NCBI GenBank assembly: GCA_035542815.1 | Contig: DATKKS010000147.1 | Coordinates: 1-17,481, forward strand | Length of the DNA: 17,481 bases | DNA from: JACRLI01 sp035542815 | GTDB lineage: Bacteria > Eisenbacteria > RBG-16-71-46 > JACRLI01 | Reading direction: 5' to 3' | Shown: positions 13,036 through 17,481 of the stretch, one piece after another | Layout: every line of letters begins with the position of its first letter | How positions within the stretch are numbered: position 1 is the stretch's first letter | Position numbers and translations under genes: made by a program | The notes under the pieces: model-generated | The model's database searches: none | Told to the model about the DNA's origin: nothing | What the model saw: only the letters and a program-made list of their open reading frames with translations

Positions 13036-14087
13036 ACCGCCGCTCGCTGGCCCGCGTGCGCCTCACCGCCCAGGTGGAGTGCGCGGGCTGAGCCTCCAAG
13101 CTCGGGCCGGGGGACCTGGCCCGCCTGCTGCGCAGCCTGCCGCGCCGCACCGCCTTCCCGCGGGTGCTGGTCGGGGCCCACACCTGGGACGACGCCGGGG
13201 TGGTCCGGTTGCACCCGCGCGAGGCGCTGGTGCAGACGGTGGACTTCTTCACCCCGGTGGTGGACTCGCCCCGGGACTACGGGGCCATCGCCGCCGCCAA
13301 CGCCCTGTCGGACGTGTACGCCATGGGCGGCCGGCCGCTGTGCGCGCTGGGGCTGCTGGGCACGCCCCCCGAACTGCCGCCGGCGGTGGCGGGCGCCATC
13401 CTGCGCGGGGGCGAGGAGACCATGGCCCGCGCCGGGGTGCCGGTGGTGGGAGGGCACTCCATCAAGGACCGCGAGCTGAAGTTCGGCTTCGCGGTGACCG
13501 GCGTGGTGGACCCGCGCAAGGTGGTCACCAACGCGGCCGCCCGCCCCGGCGACCTGCTGGTGCTCACCAAGCCGCTGGGCACCGGGGTGCTCACCACCGC
13601 CCTCAAGCGCGGGCTGCTGCCGGCCCCCGCGCTGCGGCGGGTGACCGCGCTGATGCGCCAGCTCAACGCCGGGGCGGCCGCGGCGATGGCCGCGGCGGGC
13701 GCCCGGGCGGCCACCGACATCAGCGGCTACGGCCTGCTGGGGCACGCGCGGCACATCGCCGCCGCCAGCCGGGTCACGCTCGAGGTGGACGCCGCGCGCG
13801 TCCCGCTGCTGCCGCTGGTGGAGGAGCTGCTGGCGCAGGAGTGCTTCCCCGGCGGGCTGAACGACAACCTCCGCTTCGTGGAGCCGGTCACGCGCTTCGA
13901 GCGGCACGTTCCGCTCGTACTGCGGCGCGCGCTGTCCGACCCGCAGACCAGCGGCGGGCTGCTCATCGCCATCCCGCCGCGGCGGCTGGAAAGCCTCCTG
14001 GCCGCGCTGCGCCGCGCCCGGGTGCGCGAGGCCCAGGTGGTCGGGCGGGTGCTGCCGCGGAGCCGCCGCCTGCTGCACGTGGTATGA
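13020..14087 (+). CDS. selD: Selenide, water dikinase (selenophosphate synthetase) with in-frame UGA selenocysteine
   Basis: SelD makes selenophosphate from selenide and ATP, the selenium donor for tRNA-Sec charging and tRNA selenation. The frame from ATG 13020 to 14087 is open except for one TGA at 13089-13091 (residue 24). Its flanks read ECAG-U-ASKLGPGDLA; U24 aligns with the catalytic Cys17 of E. coli SelD (also Sec in species such as H. influenzae) and K27 with Lys20. Downstream motifs are intact: GAHTWDDAGVVRL, FFTPVVDSPRDYGAIAAAN, DVYAMGG, GGHSIKDRELKFG, TDISGYGLLGHA and DPQTSGGLL. The 355-residue length is normal. The ATG sits inside the ridA end with GGAG at 13008-13011. Starting after the TGA, at 13164, would delete the active site. 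A tRNA-Sec gene lies 44 bases downstream. A sequencing error or pseudogene is unlikely given exact placement at the Sec position. Confidence 0.95.
13089..13123 (+). promoter_or_regulatory. Sec codon (TGA) and candidate bacterial SECIS hairpin in selD
   Basis: The TGA at 13089-13091 is followed by an inverted repeat CGGGCC (13103-13108)/GGCCCG (13118-13123), giving a 6-bp stem with a 9-base loop GGGGGACCT that may pair further to a GGA tip. The apical loop begins 17 bases after the TGA and opens with G, which fits the general bacterial SECIS pattern (stem-loop shortly after the UGA, G early in the loop) recognised by SelB. It lies inside the coding region, as bacterial elements do. The hairpin is seen; SECIS function is inferred. 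Confidence 0.65.
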
Positions 14088-14088
14088 A

Positions 14089-14107
14089 GCCGGGGGCGGC
14101 GCCCGGC
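14089..14107 (+). other. GC hairpin between selD and selC
   Basis: GCCGGG (14089-14094) can pair with CCCGGC (14102-14107) around a 7-base loop, directly after the selD stop. There is no T-run. It could be a processing or weak termination signal between selD and the tRNA. The remaining 24 bases to the tRNA show no recognisable promoter, which favours selD-selC co-transcription. Confidence 0.25.
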
Positions 14108-14131
14108 GGGCCGGGCGATCCGGAGTCGTTC

Positions 14132-14229
14132 GGGAGTGGGCGGGGTCTGGTGACCCCCCAGGACTTCAAATCCTCGCGTGCGGCGCGGTCCGCGTCGTGG
14201 GTGGGTTCGATTCCCATGCACTCCCGCCA
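14132..14229 (+). tRNA. selC: tRNA-Sec (TCA), selenocysteine tRNA
   Basis: A 98-base tRNA with the selenocysteine hallmarks. The anticodon loop CTTCAAA (14164-14170) has anticodon TCA at 14166-14168. The D stem is 6 bp with a 4-base loop (GGGGTC-TGGT-GACCCC, 14142-14157). A long variable arm (about 14175-14199) contains GTGCGG/CCGCGT. The T arm is GTGGG-TTCGATT-CCCAT. The acceptor is GGGAGTGG (14132-14139) against GCACTCCC (14218-14225), then discriminator G and encoded CCA (14227-14229). Oddities: the eighth acceptor pair is G-G, and the anticodon stem has a C14159-C14175 mismatch flanked by pairs. It would be serylated, converted by SelA and delivered by SelB to UGA codons such as that in selD just upstream. 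General tRNA tools may miss or misname it. Confidence 0.93.
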
Positions 14230-15085
14230 TGCCTTGCAGCCCCTCCCGGGCCGCCCGCCGGGGTGGACGCTGCGGCTGTTCCTGGTGGCCGCGGTGGTCG
14301 CGGGCGCCGCGACCGCCGTGGGCGCCGCTCCGGCCCGGGGCGCCGAGGCCCCCAAGACCGCCGGCCGCCCCGACAGCCTGGCGGCGCCCGCACCCGCTGA
14401 CACCTCGGGCCTCATCCGGGGCCGCCGGCCGGTCCTGCGGCCGCCCTCGTGGCGCCCGGCCGAGGTGCCGGACACGTCGGGGGCGGCCGCGGGCGCGGCC
14501 GGCGCTCCCCGCACCGACAGCCTGGCCGCGGAATCCGGGGGCAACGAACCCGCCCGCGGCCCGGCGCAGGTGTCGGCGGCGGACTCTGCGGTGGCGTTCC
14601 CGGTGTACGAGGCCCCCGGCGCCGCCGACCCGCGCTTCGCCCCGGGGGCGGGCTCCGACTCGACGCGCCGGGCGACCCTCGCGTATCCTCGGCCGGCGCC
14701 CTTCCAGGTCATGCTGCGCTCGGCGCTGGTGCCCGGCTGGGGGCAGCTCACCAACGGCAAGTGGTGGAAGGCCATCCTGGTGGCGGGGCTGGAGGGCTAC
14801 CTGGCGGCCTCGGCGGTGAGTGCCGGCCGGGACGTCCACCGGTACGAGGACAGCCTGCGGGTCGCGCCCACCTACGAGGACACCCTGAACGCCGAGTTCT
14901 ACCTGCAGGACGCCCGGAACCGCCGCTCCGGTTTCATCTGGTGGACGGTCGGGGCGGTCGGGCTGTCCATGCTGGATGCGTACGTGGACGCCCACTTCAA
15001 GAACTTCGACGTCACGCCCATCGCCGCCGAGCCCGGCAAGCACCCCGCGGGCTTCCTCGGCCTGCAGCTGGCGTGGCACTACTGA
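14216..15085 (+). CDS. DUF5683-like membrane-associated protein
   Basis: A 289-residue protein (if started at 14216) of unknown function. A hydrophobic segment near residues 19-40 (LRLFLVAAVVAGAATAVGAA) followed by ARGAEA looks like a signal peptide. Residues 45-160 are Ala/Pro/Gly/Asp-rich, low complexity and probably disordered. The C-terminal part has SALVPGWGQLTNGKWWKAI (from residue 169), two likely membrane helices, and DAYVDAHFKNFD (from residue 254), which resemble the DUF5683 domain. The ATG at 14216 lies inside the 3' end of the tRNA-Sec gene; TTG 14234, just after the tRNA, would avoid the overlap and keep the signal peptide. Neither has a clear ribosome site, so the start is uncertain. 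It stands 17 bases before lepA and may be co-expressed with it. Confidence 0.78.
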   Translation: MHSRHALQPLPGRPPGWTLRLFLVAAVVAGAATAVGAAPARGAEAPKTAGRPDSLAAPAPADTSGLIRGRRPVLRPPSWRPAEVPDTSGAAAGAAGAPRTDSLAAESGGNEPARGPAQVSAADSAVAFPVYEAPGAADPRFAPGAGSDSTRRATLAYPRPAPFQVMLRSALVPGWGQLTNGKWWKAILVAGLEGYLAASAVSAGRDVHRYEDSLRVAPTYEDTLNAEFYLQDARNRRSGFIWWTVGAVGLSMLDAYVDAHFKNFDVTPIAAEPGKHPAGFLGLQLAWHY

Positions 15086-15102
15086 GCCGCGCACGGGACC
15101 GC

Positions 15103-16905
15103 ATGTCTGCCGATCGCTTTCGCAACTTCTGCATCATCGCCCACATCGACCACGGCAAGTCCACCCTGGCGGACCGGCTGCTGGAGTCCACCCACACGCT
15201 GCGCCAGAGCGAGATGATGGAGCAGGTGCTCGACGACATGGACCTGGAGCGGGAGCGGGGCATCACCATCAAGTCCCACCCCATCTCCATGGACTACACC
15301 GCCCGCGACGGCCGGGACTACGTCCTCAACCTGATCGACACCCCGGGGCACGTGGACTTCAGCTACGAAGTGTCCCGGAGCCTCGCGGCGTGCGAGGGCG
15401 CGCTGCTGCTGGTGGACGCCTCCCAGGGGGTGCAGGCGCAGACCATTTCCAACCTGTACCTGGCGCTGGACCAGGGGCTCACCATCCTGCCGGTGGTGAA
15501 CAAGATCGACATGCCCGCCGCGCGGGTGGAGGAGGCGGAGCGGCAGATCCGCGACACCCTGGGGCTGTCCGAGGAGCCCATCCAGCGGGTGAGCGCCAAG
15601 CACGGGACCGGCATCGACGCGCTGCTGGAGGCCATCGTCCGGCACGTGCCGGCCCCGGCCGGGGCGGACGACGCGCCGCTCAGGGCGCTCATCTTCGACT
15701 CGCAGTTCGACCCCTACCGCGGGGTGATCACCTACGTGCGGGTGAAGGAGGGCCGGGTGGCGCCCGGCTCGCGCATCATGCTGTGCTCGCGGGGCAAGGA
15801 GTTCGAGGTGGCCGAGGTCGGCCACTTCAAGCTGGCGTTCGAGCCCCGGCCGGAGCTGGTGGCCGGCGAGGTGGGCTACATCGTCGCCGGCATCAAGGAC
15901 GTGCACGACGTGACGGTGGGCGATACCATCGGGGAGGCGGGGGTCCCGGAGCTGCGGCCCCTGCCGGGCTACCGCCCCATGAAGCCGATGGTGTTCAGCG
16001 GGCTCTATCCGCTCACCCCGGAGGACTACGAGCTGCTGCGGGACTCGCTGCTCAAGCTGGCCCTCAACGACTCCTCGCTGCAGTACGAGCCGGAGACCTC
16101 GGCGGCGCTGGGCTTCGGCTTCCGCTGCGGCTTCCTGGGGTTGCTGCACATGGAGATCGTGCAGGAGCGGCTGCGCCGGGAGTACGGCGTCAACCTGCTG
16201 GCCACCGTGCCCAGCGTGGAGTACCACGTGCTGCGGCGGGACGGCGAGGTGACCGTGGTGGAGAACCCCTGCCGGATGCCGGACCCCACGTTCATCGAGA
16301 GCATCGAAGAGCCCATGGTCAAGGCCACCGTGCTGGCGCCGCCGGAGTTCGTGGGCAACCTGATGCAGCTGGCCCAGGAGCGCCGGGGCATCTTCGGCGG
16401 CATGGAGTACCTCGATCCCCGGCGGGTGCGCCTGTCCTACACGCTGCCGCTGAGCGAGATCGTGATCGACTTCTACGACCGGCTGAAGTCCCTGTCCAAG
16501 GGCTACGCCAGCTTCGACTACGAGCCGGCGGGCTACCAGGCGTCCGACCTGGTCAAGCTGGACCTGCTGCTGAACGGCGAGCCGGTGGACGCCCTGAGCG
16601 CCATCGTGCACCGGGACAAGGCGGCCGACTGGGGGCGCCAGGTGGCCGGCCGGCTCAAGGAGCTCATCCCACGGCACATGTTCAGCATCGCGATCCAGGC
16701 GGCCATCGGCGGCCGGGTGGTGGCGCGGGAGACCATCGGGGCGCTGCGCAAGAACGTCATCGCCAAGTGCTACGGAGGGGACATCACCCGCAAGCGCAAG
16801 CTGTTGGAGAAACAAAAGGAAGGCAAGCGGCGTATGAAGCAGATAGGGCGCGTGGAAGTGCCGCAGGAGGCCTTCCTGGCGGTGCTCAAGGTGGACCGTA
16901 ACTGA
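15103..16905 (+). CDS. lepA: Elongation factor 4 (LepA), ribosome-associated GTPase
   Basis: LepA/EF4 is an EF-G-like translational GTPase acting on ribosomes, linked to translation initiation, 30S biogenesis and back-translocation. The 600-residue product has the standard length. GTPase motifs: G1 AHIDHGKST (13-21), G2 in ERERGITIKS, G3 DTPGHVDF, G4 NKIDMP, G5 SAKHGTG. EF-G-like domains II, III and V follow, with GFRCGFLGLLHMEI and the LepA-specific C-terminal domain (KCYGGDITRKRKLLEKQKEG, then RRMKQIGRVEVP). It ends AVLKVDRN. The frame continues upstream inside the DUF5683 gene; ATG 15103 gives the normal N-terminus (MSADRFRNFCIIAHIDHGKS). Its ribosome site is weak (ACGGGA). It is followed closely by lepB, a common gene order. 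Confidence 0.98.
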   Translation: MSADRFRNFCIIAHIDHGKSTLADRLLESTHTLRQSEMMEQVLDDMDLERERGITIKSHPISMDYTARDGRDYVLNLIDTPGHVDFSYEVSRSLAACEGALLLVDASQGVQAQTISNLYLALDQGLTILPVVNKIDMPAARVEEAERQIRDTLGLSEEPIQRVSAKHGTGIDALLEAIVRHVPAPAGADDAPLRALIFDSQFDPYRGVITYVRVKEGRVAPGSRIMLCSRGKEFEVAEVGHFKLAFEPRPELVAGEVGYIVAGIKDVHDVTVGDTIGEAGVPELRPLPGYRPMKPMVFSGLYPLTPEDYELLRDSLLKLALNDSSLQYEPETSAALGFGFRCGFLGLLHMEIVQERLRREYGVNLLATVPSVEYHVLRRDGEVTVVENPCRMPDPTFIESIEEPMVKATVLAPPEFVGNLMQLAQERRGIFGGMEYLDPRRVRLSYTLPLSEIVIDFYDRLKSLSKGYASFDYEPAGYQASDLVKLDLLLNGEPVDALSAIVHRDKAADWGRQVAGRLKELIPRHMFSIAIQAAIGGRVVARETIGALRKNVIAKCYGGDITRKRKLLEKQKEGKRRMKQIGRVEVPQEAFLAVLKVDRN

Positions 16906-16908
16906 ACC

Positions 16909-16914
16909 AGGAGG
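16909..16914 (+). promoter_or_regulatory. Shine-Dalgarno site that decides the lepB start
   Basis: A full AGGAGG lies between the lepA stop and TTG 16920, with a 5-base spacer. It is among the best ribosome sites in the window and argues for the TTG over the downstream GTG 16965, which has only AGAGGA (16951-16956). Confidence 0.7.
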
Positions 16915-16919
16915 CCGGA

Positions 16920-17481
16920 TTGGCGCGCAAGGCCCGAGCAGGCGAACGAAAGAGGAAGTCCAGCGTGAGAGAGAACGCCGAGATGGTGCTGTTTGCGCTG
17001 GTGCTGACGGTGATCATCCGCATGGTGCTGCTGCAGGCCTTCCGCATCCCCTCGGCGTCCATGGAGAACACTCTGCTGGTGGGGGACTTCCTGTTCGTGA
17101 ACAAGTTCCTGTACGGCGCCAAGATCACGGTGCCGTTCACCGACAAGCTGCTGTTCCAGCTGCCCCGGGTGCGCAACCCGCGGGTGGGGGACATCATCGT
17201 CTTCCGCAACCCCATGAACACCTCGGAGGACTACATCAAGCGCTGCGAGGGGGCGCCGGGGGACGTGATCGAGGTCCGCAGCAAGCAGCTCTACCGCAAC
17301 GGCCGCCCGGTGTTCGAGAGCTACGTCCACCACATCGACGCCGACACCATGGCCCGCGAGGTGGGCCCGCGCGACAACTTCGGCCCCGACACCGTGCAGG
17401 CTGGCCACTACTTCATGATGGGCGACAACCGCGACGACAGCCAGGACAGCCGCTGGTTCGGGGCGGTGGACGAGCGGCTGA
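16920..17481 (+). CDS. lepB: Signal peptidase I (LepB), 3' end outside window
   Basis: LepB is the inner-membrane serine protease that removes signal peptides from exported proteins. The frame from TTG 16920 stays open to the window end (187 residues visible). A basic N-terminus (ARKARAGERKRK) leads to one membrane helix (about residues 20-40, MVLFALVLTVIIRMVLL). Then come RIPSASMENTLLVGDFLFVN with catalytic S47, YIKRCEGAPGD with general-base K107, and MGDNRDDSQDSRWFG. The order matches family boxes B, D and E. The TTG is chosen because of the adjacent AGGAGG; GTG 16965 would shorten the N-terminus by 15 residues but keep the helix. It lies 14 bases after lepA, the usual lepA-lepB pair. It is cut by the window edge, not broken. 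Confidence 0.95.
   Translation, partial: MARKARAGERKRKSSVRENAEMVLFALVLTVIIRMVLLQAFRIPSASMENTLLVGDFLFVNKFLYGAKITVPFTDKLLFQLPRVRNPRVGDIIVFRNPMNTSEDYIKRCEGAPGDVIEVRSKQLYRNGRPVFESYVHHIDADTMAREVGPRDNFGPDTVQAGHYFMMGDNRDDSQDSRWFGAVDERL

Noticed and set aside
13089..13091. selD TGA as a nonsense mutation or pseudogene
   Set aside because: It falls exactly on the known Sec/Cys catalytic site, all other motifs are intact, and a tRNA-Sec gene is adjacent.
13164..14087. selD as a shorter gene starting at GTG 13164
   Set aside because: This start loses the catalytic U24 and K27 region that is well preserved upstream in the same frame.
14178..14819. Overlapping frame with ATG 14229 right after tRNA-Sec
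   Set aside because: The translation is Arg/Pro/Trp-rich with no signal peptide or domain; the other frame has a signal peptide and DUF5683-like motifs.

Overview
This window looks like chromosomal core sequence from a very GC-rich bacterium (roughly 70% G+C by eye, strong G/C third-position bias). It is housekeeping genes with one regulatory cluster and one selenocysteine cluster. I see no phage, insertion-sequence, CRISPR or plasmid signature. The gene mix (Obg without a C-terminal extension, FmdB-type zinc ribbon, a DUF5683-like membrane protein before lepA-lepB, a GAF-GAF histidine kinase with a stand-alone receiver) suggests a Gram-negative, FCB-like or other uncultured deep lineage. That placement is inference.

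Layout. Positions 3-4747 hold a tight plus-strand operon: coaD (5' end outside the window), pta, a class I aminotransferase, an fmdB-like gene, obg and a HEAT-repeat gene. ATGA, GTGA and longer overlaps suggest translational coupling. A hairpin-rich gap of about 150 bases leads to dprA (4900-5997). A DUF3467-type gene (6020-6343) runs on the minus strand and diverges from a cytosolic GAF-GAF sensor kinase (6596-8590), which is followed by a single-domain response regulator (8626-9012). The 252-base divergent gap carries a candidate sigma-70 promoter (minus), a candidate sigma-54 promoter (plus) and an imperfect inverted repeat touching both. A sigma-70-like promoter then drives tRNA-Phe(GAA) and tRNA-Thr(CGT). 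Next come a phosphosugar mutase (glmM-like) and glmS, which together supply amino sugar for the cell envelope, then ridA, selD, the selenocysteine tRNA gene (selC), a DUF5683-like gene, lepA and the 5' part of lepB.

Most notable. The selD reading frame is interrupted by an in-frame TGA (13089-13091) at the position of the catalytic Cys/Sec of selenophosphate synthetase. The flanking residues (C-A-G-U-A-S-K) fit the family. The true gene starts at 13020, inside the ridA 3' end, and a 6-bp GC hairpin follows the TGA at bacterial-SECIS-like spacing. A 98-nt tRNA-Sec gene with anticodon TCA (14132-14229) lies 44 bases after selD. The organism therefore appears to encode selenocysteine, and part of that machinery is itself a selenoprotein. 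A standard gene caller would truncate selD at 13164 and might miss the tRNA. selA and selB are not in the window.
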